64,000 bases of DNA from Rahnella aquatilis CIP 78.65 = ATCC 33071 (GTDB taxonomy: Bacteria > Pseudomonadota > Gammaproteobacteria > Enterobacterales > Enterobacteriaceae): assembly GCF_000241955.1 (NCBI RefSeq), contig NC_016818.1:2480001-2544000 (forward strand), written 5' to 3'. The position numbers and the translations under genes are program-made. Below, piece after piece: positions 55,127 through 64,000 of the stretch. How positions within the stretch are numbered: position 1 is the stretch's first letter; the number at the start of each line of letters is the position of its first letter. The notes beneath the pieces were generated by a model. It did no database searches. It had not been told where the DNA came from and worked only from the letters and a program-made list of their open reading frames with translations.

Positions 55127-55389
55127 ATGGGGAGCGATTTTCGACTTATACTTTATAATAGTATGGGTTTACGTCTGCTGCGCATTCTACAAGATGCGCG
55201 AGATCAATAAAAGGCGAACAGCACCTTCGGTTAAATCCTTTTACACATCAGCATTGTCCCAAAACCTTTCAATCGCCGATCATCTGCACAGGGTTGAGAT
55301 TACCCGTCGCGCGGGCTGTGCTAAACTGACGCACGCCACATTTTGCCCTGGCATCCCATTTCGCCAAAGCACAAAGGATTAAATCTGTT
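55127..55389. promoter_or_regulatory. Divergent hemA/lolB promoter region
   Basis: A 263-base gap. On the minus strand an AT-rich stretch around 55150-55165 (containing TATTATAAAG) can serve as the hemA -10 region. On the plus strand GCTAAACT near 55318-55325 could be the lolB -10. Assignments are tentative. Confidence 0.4.
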
Positions 55390-56013
55390 ATGCCAATGCG
55401 TAAAGCACACTTTGTTCGCCTTCTTCCTCTTGCAAGCTTAGTCCTTGCCGCCTGTTCAATTAATGCCCCCAAAGGCCCGGCGACCAGCCCGACATCTCCG
55501 CAATGGCGTGAGCATGAAGCTCAGGTGAAACAACTTGAGCATTATCAGACCCGTGGCTCTTTCGCTTATCTTTCCGATAAACAGAAAGTCTATGCCCGCT
55601 TCTTCTGGCAACAATATTCCCCGGACAGTTACCGTTTACTGCTGACCAATCCGCTGGGCAGCACGGAGATGGAATTAAAAGTGCAAAGTGGTATTGCGCA
55701 GCTGACCAATAATCAAGGCAAGCATTACACCAGTGATAACCCGGATGACATGATCCAGAAGCTGACCGGTATGTCGATTCCGCTGGCCAATCTGCGTCTG
55801 TGGATGCTTGGCCTGCCGGGTGACGGCACCGATTTCACCCTCGACAGCCAGTACCGACTCTCTCAGGTGAAGTTCACGCAGAACGGTAAACCGGGCACCG
55901 TGGTGTATCAGAGCTATGACGAGGATGCCAAACCCTCCCTCCCGCAGCGTCTGGAAATGACCCAGGGCGAACAGCGTATCAAACTGAAAATGGATAACTG
56001 GACGCTCAACTGA
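55390..56013 (+). CDS. lolB: Outer-membrane lipoprotein insertion protein LolB
   Basis: A 207-residue outer-membrane lipoprotein that accepts lipoproteins from LolA and places them in the outer membrane. The signal peptide ends in LAAC, and residue +2 is Ser, so it passes the Lol sorting rule (no Asp). The half-barrel strands include [20 protein letters not shown] and a hydrophobic loop. It is followed after one base by ispE (TGAGATG). Confidence 0.95.
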   Translation: MPMRKAHFVRLLPLASLVLAACSINAPKGPATSPTSPQWREHEAQVKQLEHYQTRGSFAYLSDKQKVYARFFWQQYSPDSYRLLLTNPLGSTEMELKVQSGIAQLTNNQGKHYTSDNPDDMIQKLTGMSIPLANLRLWMLGLPGDGTDFTLDSQYRLSQVKFTQNGKPGTVVYQSYDEDAKPSLPQRLEMTQGEQRIKLKMDNWTLN

Positions 56014-56014
56014 G

Positions 56015-56878
56015 ATGACGCAGCAATGGTGGCCTTCTCCGGCTAAACTCAATTTGTTCCTTTATATCACCGGCCAGCGCCCGAATGGCTACCATGATCT
56101 GCAGACACTATTTCAGTTTGTTGATTACGGTGACAGCCTGAGTTTTAACGTCCGGGACGACGGCGATATCGTGCTGACTACGCCCGTTGAAGGCGTGGCG
56201 GATGACGAGAATCTGGTGGTACGCGCCGCCCGTCTTCTGCAACAGCATACGGGCACGTCTCAGGGCGCAGACATTGCCTTGCAAAAACGTATTCCGATGG
56301 GTGGCGGTCTTGGCGGCGGTTCATCCAACGCCGCCACCGTGCTGGTGGCACTGAATGCGCTATGGAATTGCGGCCTTTCGGATACCCAACTGGCGCAACT
56401 GGGCATAACGCTGGGCGCGGATGTACCGGTCTTTGTGATGGGCCATGCTGCCTTTGCTGAAGGCATTGGCGAGATCCTGCTGCCGGTCGAACCGGCGGAA
56501 AAATGGTATCTGATCGCACATCCGGGCGTCAGCATTCCAACGCCGGTGATTTTTGGCGATCCGGAACTGACCAGAAATACACCAAAACGCACTGTTAATG
56601 TGCTATTAGACACGCCTTACGCAAATGATTGCGAACCGATTGCGAGAAAACGTTTTTACGAGGTTGAACAGCTACTTTCTTGGCTGTTAGAATACGCGCC
56701 GTCGCGACTCACCGGAACGGGTGCCTGTGTGTTTGCAGAATTCGACACCGAATCTGACGCCTGTCAGATTTTAGACATAACACCCTCGTGGAGTCGGAGT
56801 TTTGTCGCACAAGGTGTTAATATCTCGCCGTTGCACCGTTTTCGTGATGTCTGGTTGAGAACTGCGGGCAAAGCGTAG
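56015..56878 (+). CDS. ispE: 4-diphosphocytidyl-2-C-methyl-D-erythritol kinase
   Basis: A 287-residue GHMP-family kinase of the non-mevalonate isoprenoid pathway. The ATP loop is [17 protein letters not shown], the N-terminal motif is [21 protein letters not shown], and the third GHMP motif is [14 protein letters not shown]. It is coupled to lolB and is upstream of prs, as in E. coli. Confidence 0.96.
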   Translation: MTQQWWPSPAKLNLFLYITGQRPNGYHDLQTLFQFVDYGDSLSFNVRDDGDIVLTTPVEGVADDENLVVRAARLLQQHTGTSQGADIALQKRIPMGGGLGGGSSNAATVLVALNALWNCGLSDTQLAQLGITLGADVPVFVMGHAAFAEGIGEILLPVEPAEKWYLIAHPGVSIPTPVIFGDPELTRNTPKRTVNVLLDTPYANDCEPIARKRFYEVEQLLSWLLEYAPSRLTGTGACVFAEFDTESDACQILDITPSWSRSFVAQGVNISPLHRFRDVWLRTAGKA

Positions 56879-56965
56879 AGAGTCACAGTGGTTTTGTGTC
56901 TGTTCTTTGCCAGCCAATTATTCAACAGATTTAAGTAGTAAGATTTAGAAGTATCGTGAGCATAA

Positions 56966-57988
<1,023 letters not shown>

Positions 57989-57993
57989 TCATT

Positions 57994-58022
57994 ATGCCCC
58001 TGTTTTCAGGGGCATTTTGTTT
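57994..58022 (+). terminator. Terminator of prs
   Basis: A 9-bp perfect stem ATGCCCCTG/CAGGGGCAT with a TTTT loop and T-rich tail starts five bases after the stop. Confidence 0.92.
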
Positions 58023-58040
58023 TGGCAGAACCTGAAATGC

Positions 58041-58076
58041 AAAAACCGTTATCGCAAAAGCGACAACGGTTTTTTT
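58041..58076. terminator. Second hairpin between prs and ychH
   Basis: A long stem (AAAAACCGTT/AACGGTTTTT outside, TCGC-AAAA-GCGA inside) with T-runs on both strands serves the convergent ychH gene and backs up the prs terminator. Confidence 0.9.
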
Positions 58077-58110
58077 CTGATCAACAAAACCCCATTACAG
58101 CCTGATAAAC

Positions 58111-58389
58111 TCAGGAATGCCGGTGTGACTTACCGTTCGTACAGCGGGAATCAAAATGACGAACCCACCAGTACCGGTCTGCAACACGTTCTTGTCCGCC
58201 GACCCTGGCACCCGCCAGCCATAAAATGGCGCCGATGAAGATGCTACCAATTGCGCCATGCGCTAAAAATTGGGGTAACCCCAGTTCAGGCATCTGATTC
58301 AGGATGGAATAACCAACACCACCGACCATTGTGAGCAAACCGAGTCCCATCAGGCCATTGCCGATTATTCTTGCGGTTTTACGTTTCAT
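58111..58389 (-). CDS. ychH: YchH, DUF2583 small stress-related membrane protein
   Basis: A 92-residue protein, same length as E. coli YchH, with two membrane helices (GLMGLGLLTMVGGVGYSIL and IGSIFIGAILWLAGARVGG) and the tail DRYWWVRHFDSRC. YchH is linked to stress and biofilm phenotypes in E. coli; its mechanism is unknown. In E. coli it also lies beside pth. Confidence 0.93.
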   Translation of the reverse strand: MKRKTARIIGNGLMGLGLLTMVGGVGYSILNQMPELGLPQFLAHGAIGSIFIGAILWLAGARVGGQERVADRYWWVRHFDSRCTNGKSHRHS

Positions 58390-58682
58390 AAGTCACCTCC
58401 AGTTGTCGATAGTCTTAGCATCATTGCTGTCTTGTCTTTTCCTGCCTTTAACTATAGACGTCCCATCCGGTTCACTTTGCGGTCATGATCACAGACAGAG
58501 AACGTCGAATGACAAATCTTTACGTTTTCCAGTCATATACATTCAAAAGGTGAATAGTCAGCAACATAAACTATTCAAAATCTCGACCATCCGCAGAGAT
58601 TTACCCTGTCTGATATTTGGCACAGCCACACGCGACAGGTAAACTAGCCCGCTAAACCTCACCGGATAAAGAAGCGAACATC

Positions 58683-59273
58683 GTGAGCAGCATTAAATTG
58701 ATCGTTGGACTGGCCAATCCCGGCGCAGAATACGCCCAGACCCGCCATAACGCCGGCGCCTGGTACGTCGATCTTCTCGCCCGCCAGCACAACCAGCAAC
58801 TGAAAGAAGAAAGTAAGTTTTTTGGTTATACCGCCCGCCTGTCACTGGCGGGTCAGGACGTCCGTCTGCTGGTGCCGACCACCTTTATGAATCTCAGCGG
58901 CAAAGCGGTTCTGGCGATGGCACAGTTTTATCGCATTGAGCCGGATGAAATTCTGGTGGCGCATGACGAACTGGATATCCCGCCGGGTATGGCGAAAATC
59001 AAACTGGGCGGTGGTAACGGTGGCCATAACGGTCTGAAAGACATTCAGAGTAAATTCGGCAATAACCCGAACTTCTACCGTCTGCGTATCGGCATCGGCC
59101 ATCCGGGCGATAAAAGTAAAGTGGTGGGATTTGTGCTGGGCAAGCCGCCAGCCAGTGAACAAAAGCTGATTGACGATGCGATTGATGAGTCGCTGCGCTG
59201 TACTGAATTGCTGATGAAGGACGGTTTAGAAAAAACCATGCGTCGTCTGCATACCTTCAAAGCTGAGCTTTAA
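58683..59273 (+). CDS. pth: Peptidyl-tRNA hydrolase
   Basis: A 196-residue enzyme that frees tRNA from peptidyl-tRNA dropped by ribosomes. Active-site residues are in [19 protein letters not shown] (Asn and His) and PTTFMNLSG, with HDELDIPPG later. It starts at GTG 58683 with a weak ribosome site. In E. coli ychF follows directly; here a terminator and a foreign operon on the opposite strand follow instead. Confidence 0.96.
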   Translation: MSSIKLIVGLANPGAEYAQTRHNAGAWYVDLLARQHNQQLKEESKFFGYTARLSLAGQDVRLLVPTTFMNLSGKAVLAMAQFYRIEPDEILVAHDELDIPPGMAKIKLGGGNGGHNGLKDIQSKFGNNPNFYRLRIGIGHPGDKSKVVGFVLGKPPASEQKLIDDAIDESLRCTELLMKDGLEKTMRRLHTFKAEL

Positions 59274-59297
59274 TACTTCCCCGACCCATCGTTTTTT

Positions 59298-59322
59298 AGG
59301 GCGCAATATATTGCGCCCTTTT
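59298..59322. terminator. Terminator between pth and the P-type ATPase gene
   Basis: A 9-bp perfect stem AGGGCGCAA/TTGCGCCCT with a TATA loop and T-runs on both sides lies between convergent genes. Confidence 0.92.
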
Positions 59323-59328
59323 GCTTTC

Positions 59329-61242
59329 CTAAAGCGGCTCGTCAAAGCGCAGCAAACGCCCGGCATTCCCCAGCACCAGCAAGGTGCTGAGATTATGCAG
59401 CAATGCCGCGATCAATACGCCACCTGCGCCGAGTAACCCCAGTGCGGCCGCCGCCATCACCACCAGCGTCCAGCCCAGACCAATGAATACATTGATTTTC
59501 AGCGTCCTGCGGCACGCACGGCTCAGACGAACGCAGGTGCCGAGACGACGCAAATCGCTGCCGATCAGCACCACATCGGCGGAGGCCAGCGCAATATCGC
59601 TGCCCCCCGCGCCCATTGCAATGCCTACAACGCCCGCTTTTAATGCCAGCGAATCATTAATGCCGTCACCGACCACCATCGGGCGGAACCCGTGCGCAAT
59701 TTCGGCTGATACCTGAAGCAGTTTATCCTCCGGTAAAGCCTGCGCGATCACGTCGCCGATGCCCAGCTCACCGGCAATACGATGCGCCACGCTGGCACGG
59801 TCGCCGGTCAGCAGAAGCTGTCGTTGCAGGCCCAGCAGGCGGAGTTCGGCTAACGCAACTGACGCTTCAGGCCGCAAAGAATCCGCCAGCAGCAACCAGC
59901 CGAGAAAGTGCCCGTTCAGCGCCAGACCGACCAGCGGTCCGTCATGTTCAGGTTCAGCACTCGCCGCGATTGTGTTCTGGCTGAAAAATGCCGGTCGCCC
60001 TAACAGAGCCTCGCCCTGTGCGGTTCGCGCACGCACGCCCATCCCCTGCTGTTCTGATACGTCTTCCAGCGATAAGTATTGTTCGCGCGGCAGTAACTTC
60101 GCCAGCGCACGGCTTACCGGATGGCTGCTCGCCGCGCCCAGACTGGCCGCCAGACGGAGCACGACATCAGAAGATGCATTTTCTGCCAGTACGGCGCGAT
60201 GCAGATGCAACTCACCGTGCGTCAGTGTGCCGGTCTTATCGACCACAATGGCATTCAGATCTGCCAGTTCCTCAAGAAATGCAGAGCTGCGGATCAGGAT
60301 CCCATGACGCGCCGCCACCGCGATACCGGCAATTGCCGTGGCCGGTGCGGAAAGCACCAGCGCACACGGACACGCCGCCACCAGTACCGCCAGCATGGCG
60401 TGGGCATCACGCGTAACAAACCAGGTCGCAGCGGCAATCAGCAGGATAAGCACCAGATATTGCCCGGCATAGCGTTCGAGCAGACGGGTGATCGGCGGTT
60501 TGGCATGCTCGGCTTTTTGTATCAGCGCAATCACTTTACCTAATGTGGCATCCGCACCGGTGCGCGTAACTTCGACGGACAACAATCCGTCGAGACTGAT
60601 GGTCCCCCCGAAGACCTCGTCGCCCGGGCGGGCTTCCTGCGGCACGGATTCCCCGGTGATCGGCGCGGTATCAAGACTGGCGCTGCCCGATAACACCCGG
60701 CCATCGGCAGGTACCCGGTCACCGGCGCGCACTTCAACCCGGTCACCGGTTCGCAACCTGTGGTTATCGATTTCCTCAATCTCACCGCCGGGCAAAATAC
60801 GGCGCGCGCGGCTGCGGGTCAGAGGGCTCAGTGCATCAATGGCTTCCTGCGAACCGATAACGCTTCGCTCTTCCAGAATATGGCCAAAAATCATGATCCC
60901 CGGCAGCAACGCGGCGGTCATCAGGTCACCCGTGGCCCATGCACCCAGCATTGCCAGCGCAATCAGCTGATCGGTAACGCCATGCAGGCTGGGGCTGCGC
61001 AAACTATGGATCGCCGAACGCAGCACCGGTACCGCTACCAGCAATGACGCCACGCCAAACAAAATTTGCCCGACATCGCTTTGCTGTGGAAACCACCACT
61101 GCCAGATCCAGCCGCACAGCAACAGACCAAACGCGGCCATCGCCAGAAGCAACTGCACTGCCATGTTTCGCTGCTCATGACGCGTTAACAGCACGCTTTT
61201 TGCTGGCGACGCTGGCGGTTCTTCAGAGGAAAAAGAAGTCAC
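59329..61242 (-). CDS. P1B-type heavy-metal-translocating ATPase without N-terminal metal-binding domain
   Basis: A 637-residue inner-membrane pump. It has the metal-pathway CPC (Cys291-Pro-Cys293 in ACPCALVLSAP), phosphorylation site Asp335 in DKTGTLTHG, the P1B-specific SSHPVS (His374-Pro375), PITGESVP and GDGINDSLAL. The first 25 residues lack GMxCxxC or His-rich motifs, so it is about 100 residues shorter than ZntA (732). The last helix reads LLHNLSTLLV, not the ADTGAT of Zn/Cd pumps, so metal specificity is open. It is the last gene of an operon with three SPFH proteins, 12 bases after the HflK-like gene. One of those partners has a His-rich tail that could supply metal. Confidence 0.88.
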   Translation of the reverse strand: MTSFSSEEPPASPAKSVLLTRHEQRNMAVQLLLAMAAFGLLLCGWIWQWWFPQQSDVGQILFGVASLLVAVPVLRSAIHSLRSPSLHGVTDQLIALAMLGAWATGDLMTAALLPGIMIFGHILEERSVIGSQEAIDALSPLTRSRARRILPGGEIEEIDNHRLRTGDRVEVRAGDRVPADGRVLSGSASLDTAPITGESVPQEARPGDEVFGGTISLDGLLSVEVTRTGADATLGKVIALIQKAEHAKPPITRLLERYAGQYLVLILLIAAATWFVTRDAHAMLAVLVAACPCALVLSAPATAIAGIAVAARHGILIRSSAFLEELADLNAIVVDKTGTLTHGELHLHRAVLAENASSDVVLRLAASLGAASSHPVSRALAKLLPREQYLSLEDVSEQQGMGVRARTAQGEALLGRPAFFSQNTIAASAEPEHDGPLVGLALNGHFLGWLLLADSLRPEASVALAELRLLGLQRQLLLTGDRASVAHRIAGELGIGDVIAQALPEDKLLQVSAEIAHGFRPMVVGDGINDSLALKAGVVGIAMGAGGSDIALASADVVLIGSDLRRLGTCVRLSRACRRTLKINVFIGLGWTLVVMAAAALGLLGAGGVLIAALLHNLSTLLVLGNAGRLLRFDEPL

Positions 61243-61254
61243 AGGGGCAATACC

Positions 61255-62298
61255 TCAGGGTTGAGATGATGGGCGGTCTGGCCCGGGCAGGATCAGATGT
61301 GCGTCGTCCTGGGGATCAACAGCAGTGACGCTGCCTGCATGGGCGAGGATCGCCGGTATCCGCTCACGCCACAAACGCCACAGCAATTCAGGCGAATGGT
61401 CGTTAGCCAGTTGTACAATAGTTGCGGTATCCGTTGAGGCGCGCGCAATCTGCTCGCTGGCTTTGGCATGGGAAACCTGTAAGGCGCGATCTGCCGACTG
61501 AACGGCCTCCTGATGTACGCGGGCAGCCTCGTTACTGGCCGTGGCGATGTTCTGTTCCGCTTGCTGACTGGCCGTCAGTACGGCATTAAACGCATCGACC
61601 GCCGCCGGAGGCAGAGAAGACTGCACATCAACGCGACGGACTTCTATACCGGAGGGGCTACCCGCCGCCGTCAGCGCGGCGAGTTGCTGATTAATTGCCT
61701 GACGTAAATCACCGCGCAGCCGCTCACGACGTTCTGCGATATGATTGCCGTTACCCACCATTTCCGGCCGGGCGACCAGAATGGTATCCAGATCGCGTGA
61801 GGCGCAAATCGCCACCGCAGCGTGCTCGGTTAAGCGGTCAAGCGCCGGTAATACGTGCTCTCCCTGCAACACAAACGCCACAGGATCGGTTATCACGTAA
61901 TACACCTGCACATCCAGCTGAACCACGCCGGAATCACCGGTCAGTAAATACCCCGCACCTGCAACAGCATCACTTTTCTCGCCGCCGCTATTGGTCCAGG
62001 CAGGCACGCTATTCTCTCTCAGCAAGGCGGTAACGTGATGTTCGATCACCCGGTCGGCAGCGGGCAGGATTTCTACCTGTTCCAGCGGTTCCGGCCACGC
62101 CAGCAATAATCCGGCTCCCGCCGTGCGCGAAACCGCACCAAAGCGCATCACCACCGCACGCTTATCGGGCTCTATCTGCCGGACATTAGAGAAAAGCCAG
62201 TTCGCGGCGGCAATCAGCGTCATGGCAAACAGCGCCAGATACGCCATGCGCCCTGCCTGAAACCACGCATTGCCCTGAAAACGGGACAGCGGATTCAT
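61255..62298 (-). CDS. SPFH/Band-7 protein, HflK-like
   Basis: A 347-residue membrane-anchored protein. It has a short N-terminus, one membrane helix at about residues 17-38, then an SPFH domain (VRQIEPDKRAVVMRFGAVSR, PEPLEQVEILPAADRVIEHH, LDVQVYYVITDPVAFVLQ). A long Ala/Gln/Glu-rich helix (about 225-300) is typical of coiled-coil cage walls in HflK/HflC. By analogy the SPFH domain is periplasmic. It is not the housekeeping hflK, which sits with hflX/hflC elsewhere. Its ATG overlaps the stop of the HflC-like gene by 4 bases. The role with the P-type ATPase is inferred from the operon. Confidence 0.8.
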   Translation of the reverse strand: MNPLSRFQGNAWFQAGRMAYLALFAMTLIAAANWLFSNVRQIEPDKRAVVMRFGAVSRTAGAGLLLAWPEPLEQVEILPAADRVIEHHVTALLRENSVPAWTNSGGEKSDAVAGAGYLLTGDSGVVQLDVQVYYVITDPVAFVLQGEHVLPALDRLTEHAAVAICASRDLDTILVARPEMVGNGNHIAERRERLRGDLRQAINQQLAALTAAGSPSGIEVRRVDVQSSLPPAAVDAFNAVLTASQQAEQNIATASNEAARVHQEAVQSADRALQVSHAKASEQIARASTDTATIVQLANDHSPELLWRLWRERIPAILAHAGSVTAVDPQDDAHLILPGPDRPSSQP

Positions 62299-63335
62299 GG
62301 CCGCGTCCCGTTACCGGCGGCGGGTAATACTGGCGGACCTTCAATCAGTTGCCGGAACGGTGCGGCATCAGTGCGCAATATCAGCTGAGTACCCGGTGTG
62401 ATCACGTTGTTGAGCGTGTCCAGCGAGCGCAGCAGATCGTACAGTTCCGGGTTACCGGCCCGGGCCCTGGCGTATATCGCTGTGCTCTCCACCTGTGCCT
62501 GCGCTTCAATATTGGCCGCGTTGACTGACGCATCAGCCTTAATCACGCGGGCATCCCGTTCGGCGGAGGATCGGATTTCAGCCGCCTGACGCTTGCCTTC
62601 CGCAGACCGCTCGGTGGCAATAGTTTCGCGCTCTGCCCGCATGCGATCCACAGTGGCATCCAACGTCACCGACGGTAATGTCAGGCGTTCAACGCCGACC
62701 TGCACCAGTTCGATGCCGTAGCTGTCGAGCAACTGGCGGGCAATCTGGTCATGCAAATGCTGTTCAAAGCCGGAAAGGCGGATTTTGCCGGCGTCAGTGT
62801 TCACCAGTTCAGCCAGCGCAAAACCGCTGGTGGTCGTTTCCAGCGCCGAACCGATAAACGTCCTTATCTGTGCGGCAGCCATATCCGGCTGATTTTGTAC
62901 CGCGCGGATAAAACGCTGCACATGTTGAGGATCGTTTTTCACCTGCCAGACGGTATAAGCCTGCACAATGATCCGCAGTCCGTCGCGCGTACCGACATCC
63001 TGCAAACCACTGGACGTCGTGCGGATACGTAAATCCACCGGGATCGCCGTCTCCAGCGGCACCGGCAGATGCCACGCCAGACCGGGTTGCAGCAGCACAC
63101 GCACCGGATTGCCGAAGCGTGTGATCACCATCGCTTCACCGGATCGCACCTGTACCAGACAGGCCGTGGCGGCAATCAGCGCCACCAGGACAACGGCAAT
63201 TATGACCCGCCGCCAGAGTTTGGGAGCTGCTGGCCCGGAATGATGATGGTGATGATGATGTCCGGCACCGTGATGATGTCCGCCATGTGCGTCATGATCA
63301 TGTCCGTGGCCTTCAGGTTGTTGGGTATCACTCAC
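62295..63335 (-). CDS. SPFH/Band-7 protein, HflC-like, with histidine-rich N-terminal tail
   Basis: A 346-residue protein. Residues 10-32 contain 14 His with Gly, Asp and Ala, ending in seven His in a row. A single membrane helix follows (about 44-64), then an SPFH domain (EAMVITRFGNPVRVLLQPGL, VRLxIRTTSS) and a coiled-coil region with the HflC-type RMRAERETIATERSAEGKRQ. C-terminal LYDLLRSLDTLNNVI resembles HflC. By HflC/HflK topology the His tail would face the cytoplasm, where it could bind Zn, Ni, Co or Cu. The His tract is absent from housekeeping HflC. Overlaps its neighbours by 4 bases on both sides. Confidence 0.82.
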   Translation of the reverse strand: MSDTQQPEGHGHDHDAHGGHHHGAGHHHHHHHSGPAAPKLWRRVIIAVVLVALIAATACLVQVRSGEAMVITRFGNPVRVLLQPGLAWHLPVPLETAIPVDLRIRTTSSGLQDVGTRDGLRIIVQAYTVWQVKNDPQHVQRFIRAVQNQPDMAAAQIRTFIGSALETTTSGFALAELVNTDAGKIRLSGFEQHLHDQIARQLLDSYGIELVQVGVERLTLPSVTLDATVDRMRAERETIATERSAEGKRQAAEIRSSAERDARVIKADASVNAANIEAQAQVESTAIYARARAGNPELYDLLRSLDTLNNVITPGTQLILRTDAAPFRQLIEGPPVLPAAGNGTRP

Positions 63336-64000
63336 CGGGTAGTCTCCGCTTTAACAGAATGCGCCGCTTTATCCGCTCCGGGCGTAAATGGCAGGGTAAA
63401 ATTTCTCAGATCCAGCACCGGCGGTGTCCCGCTACCGATCCGGTGATCGACAATCAACACCTTCGGATGCTGCTGCATTGCCAGCGTCAGCTGACTGAAA
63501 TAACGCCCGGTCAGGAACGATTGCCCGCCAGTCTGATACGCCTGATTTTCTGCATTAAAGCGCAGCGCCATGACCTGCGCCTGATCGCGGTTTTCATGGT
63601 TTTTTGCGCTGGCGGCATCCAGCGCCAGACGGGCAAATTGCTGCGCAGCATTCAGTTGCTGCGCGGCCTGGCCTTTCTCACCGGCAATTGCACTTTGCGC
63701 CAGAATTTGTGCCGCCTGTACGCTGTGATAAGCATCCGCTGCACCCGCTGGCGGATGTATCGATTCAATCACTGTGGCCAGCAGTTCCACGCCGCTGTTG
63801 AGATGATCAAGCTGGCTCTGCACTTTGCGGCCAATATCTGCGGCGAGACGTGTCTGTTCGCTGCCGAGCAGGCTGTCGAGCGTGCGTGAGGAAAAATCAT
63901 GCACCAGCACCTGATTGGCGATACTGCGGATCAGCACCGGCATATTTTCGGTGTGATAGAGGCTCGCCATCGCCGCGTCATCGTTCATGGCGATGCGGTA
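63332..64000 (-). CDS. Third SPFH/HflK-like protein (3' part only)
   Basis: The last 222 codons of a gene that enters from the right edge; the frame stays open to base 64000, so the real start lies outside. The visible part has an SPFH-type segment (NMPVLIRSIANQVLVHDF, GVELLATVIESIHPPAGAADAYH, the last matching HflK-type wording). It also has an Ala/Gln-rich helical stretch (about 63600-63720) and a C-terminal strand-rich end (KVLIVDHRIGSG). An internal ATG at 63988 is not supported as the start. It overlaps the His-rich HflC-like gene by 4 bases, so it belongs to the same operon. Confidence 0.7.
   Translation of the reverse strand, partial: YRIAMNDDAAMASLYHTENMPVLIRSIANQVLVHDFSSRTLDSLLGSEQTRLAADIGRKVQSQLDHLNSGVELLATVIESIHPPAGAADAYHSVQAAQILAQSAIAGEKGQAAQQLNAAQQFARLALDAASAKNHENRDQAQVMALRFNAENQAYQTGGQSFLTGRYFSQLTLAMQQHPKVLIVDHRIGSGTPPVLDLRNFTLPFTPGADKAAHSVKAETTR

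Overview
The window is chromosomal DNA of an enterobacterium. Core genes such as fnr, prs, rnb, pntAB and the hemA-prfA-prmC block read almost like their Escherichia coli counterparts. Gene order and accessory content instead suggest the Yersiniaceae side of Enterobacterales (Rahnella/Serratia-like). That placement is an inference from gene content, not from an alignment. All genes with recognisable homologues look intact. The only mobile element seen is one IS200-type copy.

Layout. 1-5.7 kb: the start of a lytic-transglycosylase-like lipoprotein, a GlxA-type regulator, a Gram-positive-like GAPDH, a glyoxalase-fold protein, a MarR regulator, a beta-hydroxyacid dehydrogenase and small proteins including YjbD. 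5.7-11.8 kb: a sulfur island with a thiol dioxygenase plus a four-domain rhodanese on the minus strand, a divergent LysR regulator, a YgiW-type protein, and an SsuD-like monooxygenase with an SsuA-like binding protein. The two sulfur operons carry the same bipartite upstream sequence, so they are probably one regulon. 11.9-24.4 kb: isonitrile-hydratase-like protein, pirin, an OFA-family transporter, dacD, ydeP, rnb, a 660-base non-coding block of inverted repeats and hairpins, cbl, and a 2-hydroxyacid dehydrogenase. 24.5-35 kb: glgX-type debranching enzyme, apbE, smrA, a YedP/glycosyltransferase pair that looks like a glucosyl- or mannosylglycerate pathway, a TerC protein, fnr, uspE and IS200. 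35-39.6 kb: pntAB and ydgH. 39.6-47.8 kb: an M19 dipeptidase divergent from a Dpp-type ABC transporter that ends in a D-aminopeptidase, probably a D-residue peptide uptake and degradation system. 47.9-59.3 kb: dauA, kdsA, sirB1, sirB2, prmC, prfA, hemA, lolB, ispE, prs, ychH and pth. 59.3-64 kb: a tightly coupled minus-strand operon of three SPFH (HflK/HflC-like) proteins and a P1B-type ATPase, running off the right edge.

The best candidate for a poorly described system is that last operon. The ATPase has no soluble metal-binding domain, while its HflC-like partner carries a 14-histidine tail before its membrane anchor. Next are the shared promoter element joining the two sulfur operons, and the inverted-repeat/hairpin block between rnb and cbl.
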